Source of the DNA: Solirubrobacteraceae bacterium
Lineage (GTDB): Bacteria; Actinomycetota; Thermoleophilia; Solirubrobacterales; Solirubrobacteraceae
NCBI GenBank assembly: GCA_025451035.1
Contig: JANWLE010000076.1
Location: forward strand, 35,415 to 99,414
DNA: 64,000 nt
Reading direction: 5' to 3'
Made by a program: the position numbers and the translations under genes. Under the pieces are notes generated by a model. It made no database searches. It worked only from the letters and a program-made list of their open reading frames with translations, and was not told the DNA's origin. Below, one piece after another: positions 56,750 to 64,000 of this stretch. Every line of letters begins with the position of its first letter. Positions within the stretch are counted from its first letter, which is position 1.

Positions 56750-58087
56750 ATGAGCCCGCTCTCGCTGCGCCGCTACCGTGCCGAGCGTCTCTTGCGGCAA
56801 GAGTTCGAGGGGCTGCGCACGAAGGTGCTCGCGACCGTCGGCCGGCGGCTGGCTCTGCGCGGAGTGGCGCTCGACGTCGGCGACCTGGAGGCGTGCTATG
56901 CGCAGGCATGGCAGGGCCTGTATGCGGCTGTCCTGCAGGGCCAGGAGATCGCGAACCCGACGGGCTGGCTCGTGCTGGTCACCTACCGGCGCGCGATCGA
57001 GGACTACCGTTCGAGCCACCCCGAGCGGCGGGCCGAGGACATCGAGGTTGACCAGCAGGCGCGGGAGACCGACCTGGCCAGCCAGCTCGATGATCAGCGG
57101 CGTCTGCGCGAGATATTCGAGGGCCTGCGCGAGCGTCTTTCGCCGCGCGAGTGCCAGGCGGCGAGCCTCTGCTACCTGCAGGGCCTCTCGCGCGCGGAGG
57201 CAGCGGCGCAGATGGGCATCAGCGAGGCCCGCATGCGCAAGCTGATGGAGGGCAACGGCGCAGGGCAGCCGGGGGTGGCGGGCAAGATGGGAGAGCTCTT
57301 GACGATCATCCGCACCAATGGCTGGTGCGAGGAACGCGCCTCGCTGATGCGTGCTTATGCGTTTGGCATTCTCGACCCCGAGGGGGAACGCTACAAGCTC
57401 GCGATCATGCACCAGCGCGAGTGCCCCGCTTGCCGTGCGTACGTAGCCTCGCTGCGCGGGCTCGCAGCGCTCCTGCCGCCGCTACTGCTGCGGGGGGGTC
57501 TCACCGCTGGCGTCGCCGGCGCCGGCGCCGGTGTCGGCGGTGGTGCTCTCTCGGGGGCGGGCGCGGGCGGCGTGAGCGGCGCCTCGGGCGGCTGGCTCCT
57601 CGCCGGCGGCTCACTAGGCGTGAAGTTCGCGAGCTGCCTGGCGGTGCTCGGGATCGGCGCTGGCTGTCTGGCGCTGGTCACCGTGCATAAACACGGCGCG
57701 CTGCACAAGACGCCGTCGCTGGACATCGCCGACAGGTCCGCCGCGCTAGTCAGGCAGACGCTTTTCTCCACGGTGTCGGACGCGACGCCGTTCACGATCC
57801 GCGCAAAACAGCAGGCGCATCGCTCGTCGCCTTCGCGGCGCAAGCGAAATGCCATGTCGCGGCGGGCCACGAGCTCCCACCCGCCCGGCAATCTGCTGGC
57901 TGCCGCCGCGGAGTTCGGCCCAGAGCACCCGCACAGCGAAAGCGAAGTAACCCAACCGGTCACCACCAGCGCCCCCGCGCCTTCCCCGACCACCACCGGC
58001 ACCTCGAGTACCTCCACGAGCTCCTCCCCGTCATCCTCGTCGAGCAACGCCAACTCGGAGTTCGGCTTCGAAGCTCAGGGCAAATAG
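56750..58087 (+). CDS. ECF-like sigma factor fused to zinc-finger anti-sigma-like domain, TM and Ser/Thr-rich tail
   Basis: 445 residues. Residues ~15-95 look like a sigma-2 domain (DLEACYAQAWQGLYAAV ... TGWLVLVTYRRAIEDY), ~120-168 like sigma-4 with the helix-turn-helix SRAEAAAQMGISEARMRKLM. A ZAS-type motif HQRECPAC (His221, Cys225, Cys228) follows, then a Gly/Ala-rich stretch, a membrane helix (~291-312), a basic segment and a ~50-residue Ser/Thr/Pro tail that would lie outside. So sigma and anchor are on one chain. It follows rfbG by 2 nt, so it is likely coexpressed with the glycan genes. Regulatory release mechanism is inferred. Confidence 0.72.
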   Translation: MSPLSLRRYRAERLLRQEFEGLRTKVLATVGRRLALRGVALDVGDLEACYAQAWQGLYAAVLQGQEIANPTGWLVLVTYRRAIEDYRSSHPERRAEDIEVDQQARETDLASQLDDQRRLREIFEGLRERLSPRECQAASLCYLQGLSRAEAAAQMGISEARMRKLMEGNGAGQPGVAGKMGELLTIIRTNGWCEERASLMRAYAFGILDPEGERYKLAIMHQRECPACRAYVASLRGLAALLPPLLLRGGLTAGVAGAGAGVGGGALSGAGAGGVSGASGGWLLAGGSLGVKFASCLAVLGIGAGCLALVTVHKHGALHKTPSLDIADRSAALVRQTLFSTVSDATPFTIRAKQQAHRSSPSRRKRNAMSRRATSSHPPGNLLAAAAEFGPEHPHSESEVTQPVTTSAPAPSPTTTGTSSTSTSSSPSSSSSNANSEFGFEAQGK

Positions 58088-58114
58088 ACGACGAGGCTGT
58101 GAGACTGCACCGAG

Positions 58115-58960
58115 ATGTCCTCCCGTCCGGTGAAGGTCGCGGTCGTCGGCCACATCGAGTGGGTGCAGTTCGCGCGCGTCCCGAAAGTGCCTGCGGCGGG
58201 GACGGTGATGCATGCGCGGGAGGGCTTCGAGGAGCCGGCTGGGGGCGGCGCCGTGGCGGCTGTGCAGCTCGCGAGACTTGCGGGCTCAGCGACGCTGTTC
58301 ACCGCCCTGGGCGACGACGAGCACGGGCACCGCTCGCTGGAGCGGCTCACGCAGCTCGGGGTGAGCGTTCATCGCGTGCTGCGAGCGGCACCGACCCGGC
58401 GGGCCGTAACCCTCATCGACGACGGGGGCGAGCGGACGATCATCACATTCGGGGAGCGCCTCGAGCCGCACGCCGAGGACACGAGTCTGCCCTGGGAGCA
58501 GCTGGCCGAGATGGACGCCGTGTATTTCACGGCCGGCGACGTTGGCGCGCTGCGGGCTGCACGGGCGGCGACGGTGCTCGTCGCCAGTCCCCGCGCCAGG
58601 CACGCGCTTGGACACGACATCCCCCTTGATGCGCTTGTGCTCAGCCACGGTGACGCGACCGAGCGCGGCGAGGCTGATCGGGCAGAAAAGGACGCGCGGC
58701 TGATCGCGCTAACCGACGGCGAGCGCGGCGGCAGCTACAGCCTGCGTGACGGGAGCGGCGGGTCCTGGCAGCCCGCCGTCCTTCCCGGTGAAGCGCTCGA
58801 CAGCTACGGCTGCGGAGACTCCTTCGCGGCGGGACTGACCTTCGGTTTGGGGGCAGGCCTCGAGATCGCCGAGGCGTTCTCCCTCGCCGCGCGCTGTGGA
58901 GCCGTCTGCCTCACCGGCCGCGGCCCCTATCAGCGGCAGCTGACCGCCGCGGACCTCTAG
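58115..58960 (+). CDS. PfkB-family carbohydrate kinase
   Basis: 281 residues. VAVVGHIEWVQFARV start, GGGAVAAVQLARLAGSATLFTALGDDEHG (substrate-site Gly-Gly), and the C-terminal anion hole/catalytic base DSYGCGDSFAAGLTFGLG, which departs from the usual DTxGAGD. Shorter than ribokinases. Substrate unknown. It follows the sigma fusion by 27 nt on the same strand; 3' end converges on the R2-like gene with 25 nt between. Confidence 0.83.
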   Translation: MSSRPVKVAVVGHIEWVQFARVPKVPAAGTVMHAREGFEEPAGGGAVAAVQLARLAGSATLFTALGDDEHGHRSLERLTQLGVSVHRVLRAAPTRRAVTLIDDGGERTIITFGERLEPHAEDTSLPWEQLAEMDAVYFTAGDVGALRAARAATVLVASPRARHALGHDIPLDALVLSHGDATERGEADRAEKDARLIALTDGERGGSYSLRDGSGGSWQPAVLPGEALDSYGCGDSFAAGLTFGLGAGLEIAEAFSLAARCGAVCLTGRGPYQRQLTAADL

Positions 58961-58985
58961 GCCGGCACCGGCGGTGCTAACGCGG

Positions 58986-60305
58986 CTAGGGTCGCGGGAA
59001 GACCTTCGCGAGGTACCTGAGCGCGAGCGGGTTACCACGCGGGCGCAGCCTGCCGGTCAGCATCGCCTTCATGGGATCCAGGCGCTGTCCGATGATGTCG
59101 ACCCAATCCTGATAAGAGACCCGCAGGCGCAGGTCAGCACTCGCAGCCTCGCCTTGAGCGACGGCGCTCGAGCCGTTGCTCACCGTCAGATGCCAGGTGG
59201 GAACGTCAGGGTCGGTGAACTCCCACTGAAAGACGGTCGGGCGCCCCAGGCCGTGCTCGGGGTTCACCTGACGGACGATCGTGTCGAACAGCAGCTCGAG
59301 CGTCTCTGGGTCGCGCTTGGACGGGCCCTCGCGCACGCCGATGATCCCGGCCTTGGCCAGCGCACGGCCGCGCTGGGAGATCTCGAGCGTCGACAGGCCT
59401 GGCGGCAACAGCGGCGGCCCGGGCAGCGACTCGACCGGCAGGCCCGCTGAACGCAGCTTGGTGGTCATCGAGGTCAGTCCTTCGACGCCCACCTCGTCAT
59501 AGGTGGAGCCGAACACCGTTACGTAGCGTTCATCCCAGCCCGGGGGCATCAGGACCTGGGCCGTGTAGCGGGTGACGTCGCGCAGTAGCCCGGCGACCGC
59601 CTGCGGCACGCCGCGCGGGTCTTCACGGTTCAAGTCGCACAGCAGCTTCACGCCGAAGCCGATGTGGCGCTGCTCGTCAGCCGCGATGTTCGCCATGCCC
59701 TGACGGAACGCCGGCAGCTGGTCGCGTTGCTCCAGGTAGCTGCAGATGAAGTGCTGCCCTGGCTGCGCGAGCGAGGCCTCGATGATGACGTGGTAGAGCG
59801 TGACCGCGGCGGCGAGCTTGGCGGGCGAGTGGTCGGCGCGCAGCTCTTGTGCCATCGTGTCCAGGCGATCGAAGATCTTGCGGAAGCCGGGCGTCAACTG
59901 CCCCTTGATCTCCCGCAGGCCGCTGGCTGCCGAGCCGTCGCCGATCCCGCAGACCTCCTGCATAAAGCGCTTGAAGAAGACGGCGTGACGTGCCTCATCG
60001 ACCTGCTGGGTGGTGAGGAAGTACTTCTGCTCCTCGTGCGGCGCGGCGTCTATGTACGGGGAGAGGTTGTCGGCGACGGCGTCCTCCCCCCAGAAGAACA
60101 GGCAGTAGTTCCACAGCGCGGCCTGGCGCTCGAACTCGGTGAAGTCCTCGCGCCACTGGCGGGCGTCCTCGCTGAAGTCGAGCTCCGTCGCGCTCCAGTT
60201 GCCGCGCTCCCAGCGGGCGTAGAGATCGTCATAGGAGATCGCGTCGGCGGGAAGACTGCCGAGGTTGGCGCTTGCAGCTGGGCTCGATGTGGGAGTGCTC
60301 GCCAT
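58986..60305 (-). CDS. R2-like ligand-binding oxidase (R2lox) fused to SCP2 lipid-binding domain
   Basis: 439 residues. Ferritin-like ligands: Glu74 (WGED), Glu104/His107 (DEARH), Glu176 (IIEAS), Glu211/His214 (DEQRH); the first ligand is Glu, not the Asp of class Ia R2. Val77 lies three residues after Glu74 and Tyr171 five before Glu176, matching the Val-Tyr ether crosslink pair of R2lox. Residues ~335-437 form an SCP2 sterol/lipid-carrier domain (ADLRLRVSYQDWVDIIGQRLDPMKAMLTGRLRPRG, cut here by position). R2lox binds a fatty acid at its Mn/Fe centre, so a carrier domain makes sense. Ribonucleotide reductase activity is not supported: no R1 gene nearby. Converges on pfkB. Confidence 0.8.
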   Translation of the reverse strand: MASTPTSSPAASANLGSLPADAISYDDLYARWERGNWSATELDFSEDARQWREDFTEFERQAALWNYCLFFWGEDAVADNLSPYIDAAPHEEQKYFLTTQQVDEARHAVFFKRFMQEVCGIGDGSAASGLREIKGQLTPGFRKIFDRLDTMAQELRADHSPAKLAAAVTLYHVIIEASLAQPGQHFICSYLEQRDQLPAFRQGMANIAADEQRHIGFGVKLLCDLNREDPRGVPQAVAGLLRDVTRYTAQVLMPPGWDERYVTVFGSTYDEVGVEGLTSMTTKLRSAGLPVESLPGPPLLPPGLSTLEISQRGRALAKAGIIGVREGPSKRDPETLELLFDTIVRQVNPEHGLGRPTVFQWEFTDPDVPTWHLTVSNGSSAVAQGEAASADLRLRVSYQDWVDIIGQRLDPMKAMLTGRLRPRGNPLALRYLAKVFPRP

Positions 60306-60312
60306 GTTCGCG

Positions 60313-60368
60313 TAGAGAGCGCGTCGCGCTCTCTAGCGCCAATCATAGACACTCGGTGCACTGTCCAA
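60313..60368 (-). promoter_or_regulatory. Promoter with 23-bp perfect palindrome upstream of the R2lox-SCP2 gene
   Basis: Reading the minus strand, TTGGAC (60363-60368) and TATGAT (60342-60347) are spaced by 15 bp as -35/-10. A perfect 11-bp inverted repeat, TAGAGAGCGCG-T-CGCGCTCTCTA on the plus strand (60313-60335), lies between the predicted start site and ATG 60305. It could be an operator or an mRNA hairpin. Spacing is slightly short for a strong promoter. Confidence 0.55.
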
Positions 60369-60448
60369 CGAAGCCCGGCTGACGCCCGCGTTTGGACCCG
60401 TTGCGTCTGCGGAGGCCCGTTGCGCCTGTGGATAAGCTTCCTGGCGCG

Positions 60449-60535
60449 ATGTCCCCTACCTGGATCTGGCTGCAGATCGCGATCGTCATATGTGTGCTGA
60501 TCGGGATGATCATCGCGATCACGAGACTCGCCTGA
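60449..60535 (+). CDS. 28-residue single-TM peptide
   Basis: ATG 60449 opens a 28-codon frame (stop TGA 60533-60535) for MSPTWIWLQIAIVI followed by CVLIGMIIAITRLA: a short polar start, ~20 hydrophobic residues spanning a membrane, and a positively charged ending. This is the pattern of small bacterial membrane peptides. It overlaps the 3' end of the convergent cpsB-like gene by 17 nt. No clear ribosome site is seen, so expression is uncertain. Confidence 0.5.
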   Translation: MSPTWIWLQIAIVICVLIGMIIAITRLA

Positions 60536-61310
60536 TCCTCTTTCGCCGGAGCCATGGTAGCCATCTCGAGGAAGACTCCCGCGAGCTGGCGTGGGCTGGG
60601 CGGGGCGGGATCTCCTGGTCGTTGATGATCGCGCTGGGCACCTCTTCGGTGAGCCAGGCGGTGAGCGGGGCGAAGCCCGAGCGCTCGAGCTCCTGGGCGA
60701 TTCCGGGCGCGCGACGCAAGTGGTCGTGTGCGTCGGAGGCCACGTTGTGGACGGTGCCTTCGTGCATCAGCTCGAGCGCAAAGCGGCGCACCTCGCCGCC
60801 GAAGCGCCCGACGAGGGAGCCGGCTGTTATCGACGTCAAGATGCCGCTGTCCACCAGCGATCGCAGCATCTGCGGATCGCGGTGAAAGGCAGGGCAACGC
60901 TCCGGGTGGGCGAGGACGACGCGCAACCCAGCGCGTTGGAGGTTGACCAGCAGCAGGTCGAGGTTTCCCACGACCTGCGTGAAAGGTGGCTCTATCAGCA
61001 CCCACCGACCCCCGCCGAGCCCGAGTCGTGAGAGCTCGGCGGGCTCGGCCTCCATCGCGTAGGTCATAGCGATCTCGGCGCCGGTGAGCACGCGCAGCTC
61101 GATCGCTTCCGCGCGCAAGCGTGCGTTGAGCTCGGCGGTGAGTCGCGCGAGTGTTTGATGGTCGTTCGGGTAGCGCCAGCTGACGTGCGACGTGGCGAGA
61201 ATGGTGCGCGTGCCGCACGCTGCCGCGGCCCGAGCGAGCGCCAGCGAGTCCTCGATCGTGGCGGGGCCGTCGTCGATACCTGGGAGTATGTGGCAGTGCA
61301 GATCGATCAT
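60519..61310 (-). CDS. cpsB: CpsB/CapC-like PHP-domain tyrosine-protein phosphatase
   Basis: 263 residues. PHP motif IDLHCHILPGIDDGP at the start, TSHVSWRYPN, AHPERCPAF, VASDAHDHLRR: metal-binding His/Asp residues of the CpsB/YwqE family that dephosphorylate the tyrosine kinase controlling capsule chain length. Position next to the glycan locus fits. The partner kinase/Wzz is not in the window. The C-terminus is Arg/Ser-rich. Confidence 0.86.
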   Translation of the reverse strand: MIDLHCHILPGIDDGPATIEDSLALARAAAACGTRTILATSHVSWRYPNDHQTLARLTAELNARLRAEAIELRVLTGAEIAMTYAMEAEPAELSRLGLGGGRWVLIEPPFTQVVGNLDLLLVNLQRAGLRVVLAHPERCPAFHRDPQMLRSLVDSGILTSITAGSLVGRFGGEVRRFALELMHEGTVHNVASDAHDHLRRAPGIAQELERSGFAPLTAWLTEEVPSAIINDQEIPPRPAHASSRESSSRWLPWLRRKRIRRVS

Positions 61311-61374
61311 CGCTTGCTGGACCTTTCGCCTGCATAGAGGCTGACAGGCTCTTCGCTGTTGTCTTTGACGCGGA

Positions 61375-61432
61375 TATGATCGCCGTGTGCTGACCGCGGT
61401 GGCTCAGCCTAAAGGACGCCAGCCAAGGGAGA
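61375..61432 (+). promoter_or_regulatory. Promoter -10 and ribosome site for the UspA gene
   Basis: TATGAT (61375-61380) is a good -10 hexamer in the spacer divergent from cpsB; a clear -35 partner is not seen. AAGGGAGA (61425-61432) is a ribosome site 4 nt before ATG 61436. Confidence 0.5.
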
Positions 61433-61435
61433 AAC

Positions 61436-61879
61436 ATGTTCAGATCGGTCGTGGTGGGAACGGACGGCTCGGATACGGCCACGCAGGCTGTGCGTCAGGC
61501 GGTGGATCTGGCGAAGTCTGTCGGCGCGAAACTGGAGCTCGTCAGCGCCTATGAGCCGGTACCCGCTCAGCGTCTGAGTGAGGAACGTCGCGAGGCGCCC
61601 GAGGACCTGCAGTGGGCGATCAACCCGCGTGAGGATGTTGACGCGACGCTCGAGGCCGCGGCCGCGATCGCGCGGGAGGCGGGTGTCACCGTCACCACCT
61701 ACGCTCGCACCGGTGATCCCGCCGACGCGATCCTCGATGTCGCCGAGGAGCAGGACGCGGATCTGATTGTCGTGGGCAACAAGGGCATGACTGGCGCCAA
61801 GCGCTTTCTGTTGGGGTCCGTGCCGAACAAGGTGTCCCATCACGCTCCCTGCTCGGTCCTGATAATCAGGACCACCTAG
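61436..61879 (+). CDS. Universal stress protein (UspA family)
   Basis: 147 residues, single domain. VVVGTDGSDTA at the N-terminus (nucleotide-binding Asp), and the ATP loop GNKGMTGAKRFLLGSVPNKVSHHAPCSVLII (split by position, about 118-146), the G-2x-G-9x-G-S pattern of ATP-binding members. Cytoplasmic stress protein. Clear ribosome site AAGGGAG. Monocistronic and divergent from cpsB. Confidence 0.93.
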   Translation: MFRSVVVGTDGSDTATQAVRQAVDLAKSVGAKLELVSAYEPVPAQRLSEERREAPEDLQWAINPREDVDATLEAAAAIAREAGVTVTTYARTGDPADAILDVAEEQDADLIVVGNKGMTGAKRFLLGSVPNKVSHHAPCSVLIIRTT

Positions 61880-61900
61880 CTTGTGAGGGCTGTCCGGCGG

Positions 61901-63307
61901 CTAGGGCCCGGCGGGCGCTGTCGCCGCCCCGGCGTCGAGCAGTCCGGCGCCGTACATGTATCTGTCTTGCGGGCCGCCGAGCTTGCGTGCGGTGCGCTTC
62001 AGGAGCGCCGTGAGCGCCTCCGGCGTCGGGCGACGACCGAGCACCCCGCTGGCGATGACCATCGCCGCGGTCGCGGTGACGTGGGGGGCTGCCATCGACG
62101 TGCCTTCGTAATTGGAAGGTAGCCCGAACAGCCGGGGGGAGGTGCCGGCGAACGTCACCTGGTAGATGTTGCGCCCGCTTGCCAGTTCCGGGTGGCAGTC
62201 GGGGTCATCGGGGAGGTAGGCGTCGGTGCCGCCTCCGGGAGCGACGAGCGTGACCCGTCGGCCGTAGTCGGAGTAGCTGGCCAGACATCCGTGTTCGGTT
62301 GTTGCGCCAACGGCGATCACGCCCGGTGCCCGGGCGGGGTAGGGGACGGTCGCGGCGCGTTGGTTGCCGGCCGCTGCGACCACCACGACATTTCGGTGAT
62401 GCGCGTAGCGCAGCGCGTCGATCAGCTCCGGAACATCGGCCGCGGTGAGGTATGTGGGAAATTCGAGACTGAGATTGATCGCGCGCGCATCGTGGTTGAC
62501 CGCGAAGCGGATTCCTTCCGCGATCACCGATGCGTCCCCTTCGCCGGCGCTGTCGAGCACCCTCACCGGCATGATTCGTGCGCCGTAGGCCAGGCCAGTC
62601 AGGCCGTAGCCATTATTGGTGGTCTCGGCGATCGTTCCCGCCACGAAGGTCCCGTGCCCGTTGAGGTCGTTCGCGTATGGGGTGTGAGACACGAAGTCGT
62701 AGCCTTTGACGAACGTTTGCGCACTGAAGTCCGGCGAGCGCAAGAAGCGACCGCGGTTGGCGTATGCCACGCCGGTGTCGAGCACCGCCACGACGACCCC
62801 GCTGCCTCCCGGGGCGCCGGCGGCGGCGAGGTTGCTCCACGCCTGCAGGGCGTCTACGCCGAACGGCCCGACGAAGTTCCACTGCAACAGCTGCCAGTTC
62901 CCGGGGGCTTCCCCCACGGCGCCCGGATCATCCGGCGTCACGGTCGCGCTGCGCGCACGATAGTCGGGCACCGCCCAAACCACACCGGGCTTTGACCGCA
63001 GCCGGTCGAGCGCGACGGAGACGCTCACTCCATGTTTCAGGCGTATGAGCCTCGTGTAGGGATCCAGGGCCTGCCGGCCGCCGCCGCCGCCAGCGGCGCT
63101 GGCGATCCGGGCACGCGCGGCGTCTGGGGCTGTGCTCGCGTAGCGCACCAGAACCTCGCCCTGCGCGTACGCTCCTGCGCTTGCGCCCACGAGCCCCGTC
63201 GCCTGCACGGCGACCGGCGAGGCAAGCGCCGAGAGGATCAGCAGTACCGTAGTGGCACAGGTCGTACAGATCGCGCGGGCAAAGCGCTGGTCGTCGGCGG
63301 ATCGCAT
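61901..63307 (-). CDS. Secreted subtilisin-like serine protease (S8)
   Basis: 468 residues from ATG 63307. A signal peptide (ATTVLLILSALASPVAVQA, about 18-36) is followed by an I9-like propeptide region, then the catalytic triad: Asp177 (VLDTGVA), His218 (NGHGTFVAGT), Ser404 (EGTSMAAPHV), with oxyanion Asn315 (AAAGNQ). Cys341/Cys371 may pair. No C-terminal anchor. The frame is open to 63394 but a start there would overlap the divergent tadA gene, so 63307 is preferred. Extracellular. Confidence 0.9.
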   Translation of the reverse strand: MRSADDQRFARAICTTCATTVLLILSALASPVAVQATGLVGASAGAYAQGEVLVRYASTAPDAARARIASAAGGGGGRQALDPYTRLIRLKHGVSVSVALDRLRSKPGVVWAVPDYRARSATVTPDDPGAVGEAPGNWQLLQWNFVGPFGVDALQAWSNLAAAGAPGGSGVVVAVLDTGVAYANRGRFLRSPDFSAQTFVKGYDFVSHTPYANDLNGHGTFVAGTIAETTNNGYGLTGLAYGARIMPVRVLDSAGEGDASVIAEGIRFAVNHDARAINLSLEFPTYLTAADVPELIDALRYAHHRNVVVVAAAGNQRAATVPYPARAPGVIAVGATTEHGCLASYSDYGRRVTLVAPGGGTDAYLPDDPDCHPELASGRNIYQVTFAGTSPRLFGLPSNYEGTSMAAPHVTATAAMVIASGVLGRRPTPEALTALLKRTARKLGGPQDRYMYGAGLLDAGAATAPAGP

Positions 63308-63347
63308 GAGGATGTGCTTGAGCAATGATGTTTGGGCTGGTTGCCCC

Positions 63348-63362
63348 GGGCGCTTGGCGCCC
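63348..63362. repeat. Short perfect hairpin in the divergent subtilase-tadA spacer
   Basis: GGGCGC (63348-63353), TTG, GCGCCC (63357-63362): a 6-bp inverted repeat 21 nt upstream of the tadA start. May be a regulatory site or chance in G+C-rich sequence. Confidence 0.3.
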
Positions 63363-63382
63363 AATGAGGCGACGGTGAGGAT

Positions 63383-63847
63383 ATGAGCGATCACTTCTTT
63401 CCGCGTGACGAGTACTTCATGCGCCTGGCTTTGCGTGAGGCCGAGCTAGCGTTGGAACACGAGGACGTCCCGATTGGCTCGGTCGTGGTCCACCAGGGCG
63501 AGGTGATCTCCGCCGCACACAACGAGCGCGAGGTGCGCCAGGACCCCACTGCGCACGCGGAGATCTTGGCTCTCCGCGCGGCGGCGTGCGCAGTGGGAAG
63601 CTGGAGGCTGCTCGAGACCATTTTGTATGTGACGCTTGAGCCGTGCGCGATGTGCGCGGGCGCGATCGTGCTGGCCCGGGTCCCGCGCGTGGTGTACGGA
63701 GCCGCCGACCCGAAGGCCGGCGCGTGCGGCAGCGTGCTGGACGTGCTCGGCGAGCCATGCCTGAACCACCGTCCGGAAGTGGCTGGCGGTCTGCTGGCGC
63801 CAGAATGCGGCTCTGTGCTCAGCGACTTCTTCGCTTCTCGTAGATAG
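63383..63847 (+). CDS. tadA: tRNA-specific adenosine deaminase
   Basis: 154 residues. Zinc/catalytic HAE (His58, Glu60) and PCAMC (Cys88, Cys91), plus the FLR...ALRAAACAVGSWRL and VYGAADPKAGACGS segments of TadA, which converts A34 to inosine in tRNA-Arg(ACG). GAGG ribosome site before ATG 63383. It is followed by tRNA-Ser after 58 bp, with no functional link implied. Confidence 0.93.
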   Translation: MSDHFFPRDEYFMRLALREAELALEHEDVPIGSVVVHQGEVISAAHNEREVRQDPTAHAEILALRAAACAVGSWRLLETILYVTLEPCAMCAGAIVLARVPRVVYGAADPKAGACGSVLDVLGEPCLNHRPEVAGGLLAPECGSVLSDFFASRR

Positions 63848-63905
63848 GACCGGCTGTAGGCCGCGGCTTCTGGAGGCGATCCATTAGCCTTGGAGGCGTC
63901 ATCTT

Positions 63906-63996
63906 GGAAGGGTGGCAGAGTGGTTGAATGCGGCGGTCTCGAAAACCGTTTCGGGGGTCTAAACCTCCGACGAGGGTTCGAATCCCTCCCCTTCCG
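63906..63996 (+). tRNA. tRNA-Ser (anticodon CGA)
   Basis: 91 nt. Acceptor GGAAGGG (63906-63912) pairs with CCCTTCC (63989-63995), discriminator G 63996; CCA is not encoded. Anticodon loop CTCGAAA (anticodon CGA, codon UCG) between GCGGT and ACCGT. A long variable arm (around 63950-63970) is typical of serine tRNAs. T-arm GAGGG-TTCGAAT-CCCTC (63972-63988). Confidence 0.95.
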
Positions 63997-64000
63997 TAAC

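Noticed and set aside
58986-60305. Class I ribonucleotide reductase small subunit
   Set aside because: First metal ligand is Glu rather than Asp, the Val/Tyr crosslink pair fits R2lox, an SCP2 domain is fused, and no large subunit is nearby.
60343-61482. Minus-strand open frame (379 codons) across cpsB
   Set aside because: Arg/Ala/Pro-rich shadow; the cpsB frame has the PHP metal motifs and the usual length.

Overview
The window is a high-G+C bacterial chromosome segment with densely packed, often overlapping genes. Gene content points to an actinobacterium, most likely of the Thermoleophilia/Solirubrobacterales type: a CtpE-type ATPase, an acyl-CoA carboxylase with an epsilon subunit, a stand-alone LigD polymerase next to an ATP-dependent ligase, a DtxR-family regulator, and many starts with a TANNNT hexamer about 7-8 nt upstream (leaderless style). 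This placement is inferred from protein families only.

Left part (1-34.6 kb), mostly housekeeping. Two P-type ATPases (one cut by the window edge), an MrfA-like helicase diverging from a HAD phosphatase, gpsA, a glycerate kinase, an NHEJ-type polymerase/ligase pair, a DtxR regulator, an aminotransferase, sucCD, a HAD hydrolase, a metallo-beta-lactamase-fold protein, a hotdog thioesterase coupled to a biotin carboxylase/BCCP subunit, a MarR regulator divergent from an MMPL exporter, an assimilatory sulfate reduction operon (sulfite reductase-cysH-cysD-cysN), the carboxyltransferase and epsilon subunits of acyl-CoA carboxylase, asd, and a methylmalonyl-CoA mutase large subunit. Carbon enters the succinyl-CoA node through the carboxylase and mutase, next to succinyl-CoA synthetase.

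Right part (34.7-61.3 kb), a surface-glycan locus. It has a UDP-glucuronate decarboxylase, a polyprenyl-phosphate sugar transferase, several glycosyltransferases, a Wzy/WaaL-type polymerase/ligase with a TPR tail, and a set of nucleotide-sugar enzymes (two GMD-like SDRs, two UDP-sugar dehydrogenases, WbpD/WbpE-like acetyl- and aminotransferases, an epimerase, CDP-glucose 4,6-dehydratase). It ends with a membrane-tethered ECF-like sigma factor fused to a zinc-binding anti-sigma-like domain, and a CpsB-like PHP phosphatase. No flippase or ABC exporter was recognised. Two blocks on the minus strand are joined by 1-26 nt overlaps and look translationally coupled.

Most unusual points: (i) a fused R2-like ligand-binding oxidase + SCP2 lipid-binding protein (58986-60305), with a 23-bp perfect palindrome between its likely promoter and start; (ii) the sigma/anti-sigma/TM fusion (56750-58087); (iii) a 28-residue single-TM peptide (60449-60535); (iv) a leader with overlapping, mutually exclusive hairpins before the polyprenyl-phosphate sugar transferase (35661-35877); (v) a hairpin resembling a relic of a group II intron (8537-8573). 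The window ends with a subtilase, tadA and a tRNA-Ser(CGA).
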